Below are positions 1 through 6,207 of a stretch of 20,001 bases of DNA, piece by piece. Under the pieces are notes generated by a model, which was not told where the DNA came from, ran no database searches, and saw only the letters and a list, made by a program, of their open reading frames with translations. This stretch comes from Coliplasma sp045538555 (lineage in GTDB: Bacteria; Bacillota; Clostridia; Oscillospirales; CAG-382). Every line of letters starts with the position of its first letter. Within the stretch, counting starts at the first letter, position 1. The translations under genes were made by a program, and so were the position numbers. The DNA is taken from positions 1-20,001 of the forward strand of contig JAZSRP010000046.1 of NCBI GenBank assembly GCA_045538555.1, given 5' to 3'.

Positions 1-16
1 CTGCGCTCTTTTCACC
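1..16. repeat. Partial right end of a further copy of the 250-bp element
   Basis: The first bases of the window, CTGCGCTCTTTTCACC, match the right terminal repeat of element copies A (258-279) and B (6184-6205) for 15 bases and then diverge. Fourteen bases later the left terminus of copy A begins. The simplest reading is that another copy, in the same orientation, lies just left of the window. Only the edge is visible, so this is an inference from a short match. Confidence 0.5.
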
Positions 17-29
17 GACTGCACCTGCC

Positions 30-279
30 TGAAGGCGTGAAAAGTGATGCAGATTGGACGAACCGATCCCGAAGGCGTACTATTGTACGACGAGAGGTGA
101 GGTTCGTTCAAAACACAAAAAAATATAATAAAAAGAGCCGATTTTCGGCTCTTTTTTACCTATAAACTTACTTGCGAGAATCATCGACAGACGTCAATTT
201 ATCCCACAGCTGTAAAAGCACTAATCAGTACAACTTTTACATTCTTTTTTGTGTGGTCTGCGCTCTTTTCACGGCTTCA
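30..279. repeat. MITE-like / structured-RNA element, copy A
   Basis: This is a 250-bp element repeated at 5957-6205. Terminal inverted repeats are visible: the left end TGAAGGCGTGAAAAG (30-44) is the reverse complement of the right end (265-279) with one mismatch, and both arms extend inward to a CAG/CTG. Bases 30-57 are identical to copy B and 108-279 differ at 12 of 172 positions, while 58-107 has diverged strongly. That divergent part still folds: ACGAACC (58-64) pairs with GGTTCGT (101-107), and CGTAC (76-80) pairs with GTACG (85-89). The right end overlaps the tpiA stop codon (277-279). No protein is encoded. It could be a non-autonomous mobile element, a REP/BOX-like repeat or a structured RNA; no target-site duplication is evident. 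Confidence 0.75.
129..157. terminator. Bidirectional intrinsic terminator inside element copy A
   Basis: A perfect GAGCCGA/TCGGCTC stem with a TTT loop is preceded by an A run and followed by a T run, so it reads as a rho-independent terminator on both strands. It lies about 120 bases downstream of the tpiA stop and would end the pgk-tpiA transcript. The same hairpin in copy B has an AAA loop. Confidence 0.85.
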
Positions 280-1050
280 ATTAGCGGCAGAGATGATCAC
301 CGCAAAATCAGCAGCTTTCAGCGATGCGCCGCCGATGAGTCCGCCGTCAACGTTCTCCTTGGAGAGAAGCTCGTCAGCATTCTTGGCATTCATGGAGCCG
401 CCATACTGAATAGTGGTTGCATTTGCAACGCAATCACAGTACAGACCTGCAACGACGCCGCGGATGATGCCGCAAACCTCGTCTGCCTGCTCAGCAGTAG
501 CGGTTTTGCCGGTGCCGATAGCCCATACGGGCTCGTATGCGATGATAATGTTTTTCATCTGCTCAGCGCTGACGCCCATGAGAGCGATCTTGGTCTGAAG
601 AGCAACGATCTCTGCGGTGATGCCCTGCTCACGCTCGGTGAGAAGCTCGCCTACGCAAAGAATAACCTTGAGTCCTGCATCAAGTGCGGCATGAACACGC
701 TTGTTGACAGTAACGTCGGTCTCGCCAAAGAACTGTCTGCGCTCGCTGTGGCCGATGATAACGTACTCAACACCGCATGCAACCAGCATATCTGCGCTGA
801 TCTCACCGGTAAAAGCACCGCTCTTTTCCCAATGGCAGTTCTCTGCGCCGATCTTGATGGCGCTGCCCTTTGCCGCCTCAACTGCAACAGCAATGTCAAC
901 GTAGGGAACGCAAGCAATAATATCGCATCCGCCAACCTCTTTGCCCTCGATCTCTGCTTTGATGGCGTTGATCAGCTCAACTGCCTCTGCAGGAGTCTTG
1001 TTCATCTTCCAGTTGCCGGCAATAACGGCTTTTCTGAGATTCTTGTTCAT
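277..1050 (-). CDS. tpiA: Triosephosphate isomerase
   Basis: A cytosolic glycolytic enzyme that interconverts dihydroxyacetone phosphate and glyceraldehyde 3-phosphate. The 257-residue product has the usual family length and all the hallmarks: GNWKMN with Asn13 and Lys15, the catalytic His101 in IIGHSERR, the catalytic Glu173 in AYEPVWAIGTGK followed by the flexible loop 6, and the phosphate-binding YGGS and GGLIGGASL segments near the C-terminus. The ATG start has an AGAGGAA ribosome binding site. It follows pgk with a gap of about 31 bases and probably shares its promoter. The stop codon falls within the terminal repeat of element copy A, so the end of the coding sequence is also the end of the repeat. 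Identification is certain. Confidence 0.98.
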   Translation of the reverse strand: MNKNLRKAVIAGNWKMNKTPAEAVELINAIKAEIEGKEVGGCDIIACVPYVDIAVAVEAAKGSAIKIGAENCHWEKSGAFTGEISADMLVACGVEYVIIGHSERRQFFGETDVTVNKRVHAALDAGLKVILCVGELLTEREQGITAEIVALQTKIALMGVSAEQMKNIIIAYEPVWAIGTGKTATAEQADEVCGIIRGVVAGLYCDCVANATTIQYGGSMNAKNADELLSKENVDGGLIGGASLKAADFAVIISAAN

Positions 1051-1081
1051 TTTTTATTCCTCTTTTGTCAAAAAATCTTTA

Positions 1082-2287
1082 TTATTTGTCGCTCATTGCG
1101 GCAATGCCGGGAAGCTCTTTGCCCTCAAGGTACTCAAGGGAAGCGCCGCCGCCGGTGGAAATGTGGCTCATCTTGTCGCCAAATCCCAGCTGGTTGACAG
1201 CCGCTGCAGAGTCGCCGCCGCCGATGATGGTGGTTGCATCTGCCTCAGAAAGCGCTTTTGCCACAGCAATGGTGCCGCCTGCAAGGATGGGGTTTTCAAA
1301 CACGCCCATGGGGCCGTTCCAAACAACGGTTTTTGCACTCTTTACTTTGGAAGCAAACAGCTCACGGGTCTTGGGACCGATATCAAGAGACATCATATCT
1401 GCGGGAACGCAGCCGGCATCAACAACGGAGACCTCGATCTCTGCATCGATGGGGTTGGGGAAATCCTTTGTGATGACACAGTCAACGGGCAGAAGGATCT
1501 CAACGCCTTTTTCTGCTGCTCTGTTGAGCATTTCTTTGCAGTAGTCGATCTTTTCGTCGTCAACCAGGGAGGTACCAACCTCTTTGCCCTGTGCCTTGAG
1601 GAATGTGTATGCCATACCGCCGCCGATGATGAGGCAGTCTGCCTTGTTGAGCAGGTTTTCAATAACAGCCAGCTTGTCAGCAACCTTTGCGCCGCCAAGA
1701 ATGGTGACAAAAGGTCTGACGGGGTTGTTGACAGCGTCGCCGAGGAATTTGATCTCTTTTGCCATGAGGAATCCGTTTGCGGACTCTTCAACGTAGGAAG
1801 CAACACCAACGGTGGAGCAATGAGCTCTGTGAGCGGCGCCAAAAGCGTCGTTTACAAACACGTCGCAGAGAGAAGCAAGCTCTTTGGAGAAGTTCTCACC
1901 GTTTTTGGTCTCCTCAGCGCGGTATCTGGTGTTCTGAAGAAGAACGATATCGCCGTCTTCCATTGCCTCAACAGCTTTTTTTGCATTCTCGCCTACAACA
2001 CAGTCGTCAGCGGCAAAAACAACGTCAACACCCAGCTTTTCGCCAAGGCGGACAGCAACGGGAGCCAGAGAATACTCGGGTTTGGGCTCTCCCTTGGGCT
2101 TGCCAAGGTGAGAGCAAAGGATAACTTTTGCGCCCTTGTCTCTCAAAAACTCAATGGTGGGAAGTGCGGCAACGATGCGGTTCTCATCGGTGATGACACC
2201 GTTTTTGAGAGGCACGTTGAAGTCACAGCGAACAAGCACTCGCTTGCCTGCAACCTGAAGATCTTCTACGGATTTCTTGACGTTCAT
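1082..2287 (-). CDS. pgk: Phosphoglycerate kinase
   Basis: Transfers phosphate from 1,3-bisphosphoglycerate to ADP in glycolysis. The 401-residue length is typical. The N-terminal signature VRCDFNVPL lies at about residues 19-27; the conserved RPFVTILGGAKVADK segment, the nucleotide-site VWNGPMGVFE, and the GGGDSAAAV glycine-rich loop follow in order. A GTG codon three positions upstream is in frame, but it overlaps the AGGTGA ribosome binding site, so I place the start at the ATG at 2287. pgk followed by tpiA is a common glycolytic operon order in Bacillota. A sigma-A promoter is visible just upstream (2341-2369). The other usual operon members (gap, gpmI, eno) are not in the window. Confidence 0.98.
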   Translation of the reverse strand: MNVKKSVEDLQVAGKRVLVRCDFNVPLKNGVITDENRIVAALPTIEFLRDKGAKVILCSHLGKPKGEPKPEYSLAPVAVRLGEKLGVDVVFAADDCVVGENAKKAVEAMEDGDIVLLQNTRYRAEETKNGENFSKELASLCDVFVNDAFGAAHRAHCSTVGVASYVEESANGFLMAKEIKFLGDAVNNPVRPFVTILGGAKVADKLAVIENLLNKADCLIIGGGMAYTFLKAQGKEVGTSLVDDEKIDYCKEMLNRAAEKGVEILLPVDCVITKDFPNPIDAEIEVSVVDAGCVPADMMSLDIGPKTRELFASKVKSAKTVVWNGPMGVFENPILAGGTIAVAKALSEADATTIIGGGDSAAAVNQLGFGDKMSHISTGGGASLEYLEGKELPGIAAMSDK

Positions 2288-2340
2288 AAGATTCACCTCA
2301 TAGTTTTTACAAAAAAATTTTTATTTTTTATCAATTTGTT

Positions 2341-2369
2341 ATTATATCCCATTATTGCCCATAAATCAA
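2341..2369 (-). promoter_or_regulatory. Sigma-A-type promoter for pgk-tpiA
   Basis: On the minus strand TTGATT (2364-2369) and TATAAT (2341-2346) are separated by exactly 17 bases. The -35 box overlaps the TGA stop of the solute-binding protein gene (2366-2368), so pgk-tpiA can be transcribed independently of the genes upstream. The 5' untranslated region would be about 45-50 bases. Confidence 0.75.
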
Positions 2370-3799
2370 GTGGATTTATTGAAATTCTCGTCCACCGCAT
2401 CCAAAAATGGCTGCAGTCTGGTGGCAAAAATATTTTTTATACTGCTGCCGTAATCAAGACAGTTGATGAGCGCCTCTGTAGATGCGGCACGGATATGGCG
2501 GTTTTGTGTCCCATAAACGGCACAGAAGTCAAAACAAATACTGTCAACAACGGTTTTGAGCATCATCGTCTCTGCATTTGAGTTCATATACAGAGCGATA
2601 TATGATTTTACAAAAGCGTCCTTGACGGTTCTGCCGCCTGCGGCACAGGTAGCTGTAAGGAGAGCAGAGGTCTTTTTTGGATCCTTGATGCACTTTGGAA
2701 CAGAAAAAACTCTGCAACCGTTGTCAACGTAGCAATAATAGTCGCTCTGGCTCTCATCAAGCTTTGGCATAGGTACAAATCCGTACTGCGAGCCCTCGGT
2801 TCCGCCGTCCCGAATACCATGGAGATACTCAAGTCGATGAAACATAAACACCAGCCGTCCGTTTTCAAATGCAGCGGCAAGGTCGTTTTTTTCGCTGGGC
2901 ATCAGCGCACGTGTGTTGTAATAACCTCGCAGCTTGGTTGTGACATCAGTGATTTTTTCTGTTGAGAGAGCAAGAGTGACGGGAGTTTTGTAGGTATTGC
3001 CGGTAAAAGGCATTCCGCACGCCGCCCACATAACGATAGGAAAGGTTCCGGTCCGCTCAAAAGCGCCAAATCCATAGGTATCCTTTTCAAGATCAGCAAT
3101 TGATTTGTCCATGGTGGTGCAGGCATCTGCCATGATCTCATACATGGCATCCCAAGTCCATTTTCCTTGAGATACAAGGATTTCCGGACTTTTGTGTCCT
3201 GCGTTTTCAATGAGGGAACGGTTGAAAAACACAACGTTTGCGTTTTCGTATACGATATTTGACGGGTCAGGCAAAAGGTAGAGCGTGCCGTTGGTTGCAA
3301 GGGATGTGGCTGTTCTGCTGTCAAAAAAGGAAGAGGTTGCATCAAAATCCGGCAGGGTGTTCATATCTGTGAGCATTCCCGCCAGTGCAAGCTCAGCAGT
3401 CTTTTTTGCCGATACTGATAGCAGGTCACAGTATTCCAGCCCCGATTCAACGGCGGATTTTACTTCGGATACCACTTTTGAGTCAGATATCTCCTTGACC
3501 TCAACGGAAACCCCGTATTTTTCTTCCAAAAACAGGTTCCGTTCCGCTACGGCACGGCTGATAGTGCCTGATGACTCCTCGTCTACATAAAAATATTCCT
3601 TGGCATTGGTGGCGATAACAAAGGTGTGCCCGTCATACTCGGGAGGCAGGTCCGGCAGCCGGCTCACCAGCTCCTCATACACGTCGGAGCTGTCTTCTAT
3701 AGGTATTTGAGACGTTTCCTCCCTATATGAGACGTTTTCACACCCGCAAAATACAGCAAGCATTACTGTCAATATCAGGCAGCAAAATATTCTTTTCAT
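2366..3799 (-). CDS. Extracellular solute-binding lipoprotein (family 1-like)
   Basis: A predicted membrane-anchored substrate-binding protein of the ABC-transporter type. The N-terminus MKRIFCCLILTVMLAVFCGC is a lipoprotein signal peptide with a Cys lipobox, followed by a Ser/Glu-rich linker. The roughly 477-residue length and the segments around PDFDATSSFFD, LYLLPDPSNIVYEN, GKWTWDAMYEIM and FMFHRLEYL resemble extracellular solute-binding family 1 (sugar-type) proteins. The ATG at 3799 has an AAGGAG site six bases upstream; a TTG codon immediately before it is not needed. No permease or ATPase genes are adjacent, so it is an orphan binding protein here and its ligand cannot be inferred. A parS site lies just upstream (3828-3843). 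Confidence 0.8.
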   Translation of the reverse strand: MKRIFCCLILTVMLAVFCGCENVSYREETSQIPIEDSSDVYEELVSRLPDLPPEYDGHTFVIATNAKEYFYVDEESSGTISRAVAERNLFLEEKYGVSVEVKEISDSKVVSEVKSAVESGLEYCDLLSVSAKKTAELALAGMLTDMNTLPDFDATSSFFDSRTATSLATNGTLYLLPDPSNIVYENANVVFFNRSLIENAGHKSPEILVSQGKWTWDAMYEIMADACTTMDKSIADLEKDTYGFGAFERTGTFPIVMWAACGMPFTGNTYKTPVTLALSTEKITDVTTKLRGYYNTRALMPSEKNDLAAAFENGRLVFMFHRLEYLHGIRDGGTEGSQYGFVPMPKLDESQSDYYCYVDNGCRVFSVPKCIKDPKKTSALLTATCAAGGRTVKDAFVKSYIALYMNSNAETMMLKTVVDSICFDFCAVYGTQNRHIRAASTEALINCLDYGSSIKNIFATRLQPFLDAVDENFNKST

Positions 3800-3827
3800 C
3801 AATTTCTCCTTTTATATTCACGTAAAT

Positions 3828-3843
3828 TGTTTCACGTGAAACA
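3828..3843. promoter_or_regulatory. parS: parS centromere site 1 (ParB binding)
   Basis: The 16-bp palindrome TGTTTCACGTGAAACA is a perfect match to the bacterial parS consensus recognised by ParB/Spo0J. It lies in the 55-bp gap between the RNB-like gene and the solute-binding protein gene, 48 bp from an identical second site. parS sites cluster around the replication origin in most bacteria, so this locus is probably origin-proximal. Confidence 0.93.
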
Positions 3844-3854
3844 CAAAAAGCTGA

Positions 3855-5333
3855 CTAAAAGTGACTTTCCTCGGATGTTTCACGTGAAACATCCACGACA
3901 GGAGCGACGATGCAATTTCCGTCACCGTCGGTCTCTACGTAACGCGCCTTTATCAGCTCTCCGGACCTCACTGCCGCTCCTGCAAGCAGCATTCCCTCCG
4001 GTGCCACTGTGGGATTTGATGCAGGACAAAATCTTGCCAGAATGCCGCCCGAAAGAACAGCGCGCAGCTCGCCATGGCGCAATACTACCATACAATCAAA
4101 GGGCTCTGCATGTTTTTCGTGTATTTCTGCAAAATAATCCCGCTTTGTACTTGCCAAAAAACCCTCTGCTGTTCTTGCAACAAGGTTTGCCATTGCTGCA
4201 AAAGCATCAACCTTTAACAAAAACCGACGCATATCGGATTTTTGCTGTTTTTTTGCCAGCAGTGATTCCTTGACAAGCTGCTGTACCAGCAAATCACAGT
4301 ATCGCTCTGTGGGATTCACAAATGAGACCACTTGATCATATGCCGTGTATACATCATTTACAGGCATTTGAGAAAAAACAGGCGGCGGCATCATCGATTC
4401 CGCAAGCTCGCATATCATGGGATATGACAGCTCTATTGATGCCGACTCAAGAATTGAAGACAGATATGCCTCATCTTTGGTATTCTTGTCACACGTTATT
4501 CCATATATATTGCCCAAAAATTCCAGCTCTTGTTTCTTTGGCGCAGATTTTCCTACAAATATACATGGAATCCCGTTTTGACTCATGTATTTTCCAACAG
4601 CTGCAGAAGCAAAGCGAACAAATTCTTCCACCATGGCGGCTGTATCGGAAATGGCAGTCACGGTCATTTCTTCTATTTTTCCATCTCTGCCGTATATGTA
4701 TTCCCGTTCATAGGAATCAATGCTTATTCCGCCCCTTTGGATGCGGTTGTGTCTCAGCATTCCGCCCAGCTCGTACATTTCTGTCAACACGGGAGCAAGC
4801 TGTGCGTATTTTTCCCGCAAAGCCATCACTCCCGAAGGATCAGATGACAAAAACAGCGCGTCTGTCTCGCTGTATATACATTGCTTTGCAACTCGTACCA
4901 CGCTCTCATCTATGGATACCGACAAAAGCTTACCTTGCTCATTTATGTCCAATAAAACGGACAGTGTAAGACGGTCAACGTTTTCGGACAGGTTGCAGCT
5001 ATCGGTGATCAAAGTTTTTGGAAGCATGGGGGAGCTGAAAAACGGAGTGTTGAGAGCGCAGGTGCGTGCATATGCATCCCGATCCAGCGGTGATTCGGGA
5101 CAAACAAACTCCGCAACGTCGGCGATATGGACACCAAGCTGCCATACACCACCCTTTTTGTATAGTGTAAAGCACTTGTCACAAGGATCTTCCTGTTTTT
5201 TGGCAAAAGTAAAGGCGATTTTGCCGCGCAGGTCGGCACGGCGTGAAATATATGCAGATGTGCGCTGGCGGTTTGCGGTGGTTGCCTGCGCTATGGATGC
5301 AGGTGAAAAATCCCTTTTGTGTTCAAGTATCAT
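3855..5333 (-). CDS. RNase II/R-like RNB-domain protein with degraded active site
   Basis: The roughly 492-residue protein aligns by eye with the catalytic RNB domain of RNase R: DLR (34-36), GVHIADV (67-73), PMLPKTL (102-108), the RGGIS segment (200-204) and a PxxRYxDLL segment (341-349). The N-terminal cold-shock domains are missing, making it much shorter than RNase R. The metal-binding motif, normally TIDxxDAxDxDDA, reads TFAKKQEDPCDKC here. Of the four E. coli RNase R aspartates D272, D278, D280 and D281, only the third is kept (A44, P50, D52, K53). The arginine and histidine of SPIRRYPDLxxHR are Glu343 and Gln351. I infer loss of exonuclease activity, perhaps leaving an RNA-binding role. 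The start is the ATG at 5333 after GAGGGAG. It has its own promoter (5358-5386), and its last codons contain parS site 2. Confidence 0.8.
   Translation of the reverse strand: MILEHKRDFSPASIAQATTANRQRTSAYISRRADLRGKIAFTFAKKQEDPCDKCFTLYKKGGVWQLGVHIADVAEFVCPESPLDRDAYARTCALNTPFFSSPMLPKTLITDSCNLSENVDRLTLSVLLDINEQGKLLSVSIDESVVRVAKQCIYSETDALFLSSDPSGVMALREKYAQLAPVLTEMYELGGMLRHNRIQRGGISIDSYEREYIYGRDGKIEEMTVTAISDTAAMVEEFVRFASAAVGKYMSQNGIPCIFVGKSAPKKQELEFLGNIYGITCDKNTKDEAYLSSILESASIELSYPMICELAESMMPPPVFSQMPVNDVYTAYDQVVSFVNPTERYCDLLVQQLVKESLLAKKQQKSDMRRFLLKVDAFAAMANLVARTAEGFLASTKRDYFAEIHEKHAEPFDCMVVLRHGELRAVLSGGILARFCPASNPTVAPEGMLLAGAAVRSGELIKARYVETDGDGNCIVAPVVDVSRETSEESHF
3876..3891. promoter_or_regulatory. 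parS: parS centromere site 2, inside a coding sequence
   Basis: A second perfect TGTTTCACGTGAAACA palindrome, read in the RNB-like gene as the C-terminal residues DVSRET. It is 48 bp from site 1 (start to start), a spacing that puts both on one short stretch for ParB loading. Conserved parS sites inside genes are known in other bacteria. Identification rests on an exact 16/16 match. Confidence 0.93.
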
Positions 5334-5357
5334 ATAATCACACTCCCTCAATTTTTA

Positions 5358-5386
5358 AGTCTACACCATTTAATATCATTAGTCAA
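5358..5386 (-). promoter_or_regulatory. Probable promoter for the RNB-like gene
   Basis: On the minus strand TTGACT (5381-5386) and TAGACT (5358-5363) are separated by 17 bases, about 25 bases upstream of the start codon. The -10 box is weaker than consensus. The -35 box lies about ten bases before the first unit of the 146-bp tandem repeat. Confidence 0.55.
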
Positions 5387-5395
5387 GTATTTTTA

Positions 5396-5768
5396 TTTGC
5401 CTGTCGGCGCTTGTCGATGGGTAAAGTTATGAATGAAAGCATCTTCCCATCCGCAGCAAGGGGTATTCAAAATTTTGAGATCTTTTTTATAATTATTTTA
5501 ATATGGTTGTCACTTTTGAAAAAGTGACACAAAACTTTTTCTTTGCCTGTCGGCGCTTGTCGGTGGGTGAAGTTGTGAATGAAAACATCTTCCCATCCGT
5601 AACAGGGGGGTATTCAAAATTTTGAGATCTATTTATAATTACTTTAAATAGCTTGTCACTTTTGAAAAAGTGACACAAAACTTTTTCTTTGCCTGTCGGC
5701 GCTTGTCGGTGGGTGAAGTTGTGAACGGAAACGACTTCCCATCCGTAACAGGGGGGTATTCAAAATTT
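5396..5768. repeat. 146-bp tandem repeat, about 2.6 units
   Basis: Units begin with TTTGCCTGTCGGCGCTTGTC at 5396, 5542 and 5688, giving a period of exactly 146 bp twice; the third unit stops after 81 bp at 5768. Each complete unit holds a GATGGG/GGTGGG...CCCATC hairpin, a CAAAATTTTG palindrome, and near its end the palindrome GTCACTTTTGAAAAAGTGAC (5509-5528 and 5655-5674). The period is not a multiple of three, so it is not a repeated protein. A related single copy lies at 19818-19973. I recognise no named family. Confidence 0.9.
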
Positions 5769-5795
5769 CAAGCAGCTATTCCCGCTATGAATATC

Positions 5796-5832
5796 AAAAA
5801 GACAGCTTTTTATACCAAAGCTGTCTTTTTTC
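5796..5832. terminator. Bidirectional intrinsic terminator
   Basis: AAAGACAGCTTT and AAAGCTGTCTTT form a perfect 12-bp stem around a short loop, flanked by A and T runs, so it works on paper on either strand. Read on the minus strand it is a backup terminator for walJ transcripts that pass the hairpin in element B. It also insulates the tandem repeat from the region upstream. Confidence 0.75.
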
Positions 5833-5856
5833 TCAAACTATTTTCAAAAGTTTTGC

Positions 5857-5876
5857 CCCGCTTTTTCAAAAGCGGG
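5857..5876. repeat. GC-capped palindrome related to the repeat family, inverted orientation
   Basis: CCCGCTTTTTCAAAAGCGGG forms a 9-bp stem around a TC loop. Its reverse complement has the same design as the GCTTTTGAAAAAGC and GTCACTTTTGAAAAAGTGAC palindromes of the repeat at 19818-19855, and it is followed, on that strand, by a CAAAACTTTT string as they are. It may be the opposite-orientation edge of the repeat block. Confidence 0.5.
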
Positions 5877-5956
5877 CATTATATAATAAAAATTTGTTCC
5901 ACTCTTTTTTATTACCACTGAAGATGCTGTGTCAACGAAGAATCGAAGACGCTGCC

Positions 5957-6205
5957 TGAAGGCGTGAAAAGTGATGCAGATTGGACGATCCGCCCCCTTG
6001 CAGTACCGTTGTACAGCGTCGGGGGCTGATCGTTCAAAACACAAAAAAATATAATAAAAAGAGCCGAAAATCGGCTCTTTTTTACCTATAAACTTACTTG
6101 CGGGAATCATAGACAGACGTCAATTTATCCCACGGCTGAAAAAGCGTTAATCAGTACAACTTTTACATTGTTTTTTGTGTGTTCTGCGCTCTTTTCACGC
6201 CTTCA
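5957..6205. repeat. MITE-like / structured-RNA element, copy B
   Basis: The second copy of the element at 30-279, in the same orientation relative to its upstream gene. The terminal repeats TGAAGGCGTGAAAAG (5957-5971) and CTTTTCACGCCTTCA (6191-6205) are perfectly complementary here. The variable region folds into a long hairpin: ACGATCCGCCCCC (5985-5997) pairs with GGGGGCTGATCGT (6021-6033) with one mismatch, capped by GTAC (6003-6006)/GTAC (6011-6014). The right edge is two bases from the walJ stop codon (6208-6210). The five bases CTGCC before the left end are also shared with copy A. No reading frame in it is convincing. Confidence 0.78.
6056..6083. terminator. Bidirectional intrinsic terminator inside element copy B
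   Basis: A GAGCCGA/TCGGCTC stem with an AAA loop, an A run on the left and a T run on the right. It lies about 125 bases downstream of the walJ stop and probably ends the long polA-walJ gene run. It is identical to the hairpin in copy A except that the loop is inverted. Confidence 0.85.
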
Positions 6206-6207
6206 AT

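Noticed and set aside
196..204. DnaA box near element A
   Set aside because: TTTATCCCAC is only a partial match to TTATCCACA, stands alone, and recurs at the same place in copy B as part of the element.
30..279. Retron or integron attC site
   Set aside because: There is no reverse transcriptase or integrase in the window, and the core-site motifs of attC are not present; the possibility is only noted as an idea in the findings.
172..1197. A plus-strand open frame of 341 codons across tpiA
   Set aside because: It covers tpiA in antisense and includes element A; no recognisable motifs or ribosome binding site.
2285..2296. GTG start for pgk at 2296
   Set aside because: It overlaps the AGGTGA ribosome binding site, which fits the ATG at 2287.
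941..2581. A long plus-strand open frame of 546 codons
   Set aside because: It runs antisense to pgk and parts of its neighbours, has no family resemblance, and is Cys- and Asn-rich in a way typical of the complement of a biased gene.
3827..4273. A plus-strand open frame starting MFHVKH
   Set aside because: The repeated MFHVKH string is just the translation of the two parS palindromes; it is antisense to the RNB-like gene.
5396..5768. CRISPR array
   Set aside because: Units are 146 bp of similar sequence throughout; there are no short identical repeats with unique spacers and no cas genes.
5844..6110. A minus-strand open frame of 88 codons in the gene-free gap
   Set aside because: It runs through element B, its terminator hairpin and repeat sequence, so it is an unlikely gene.
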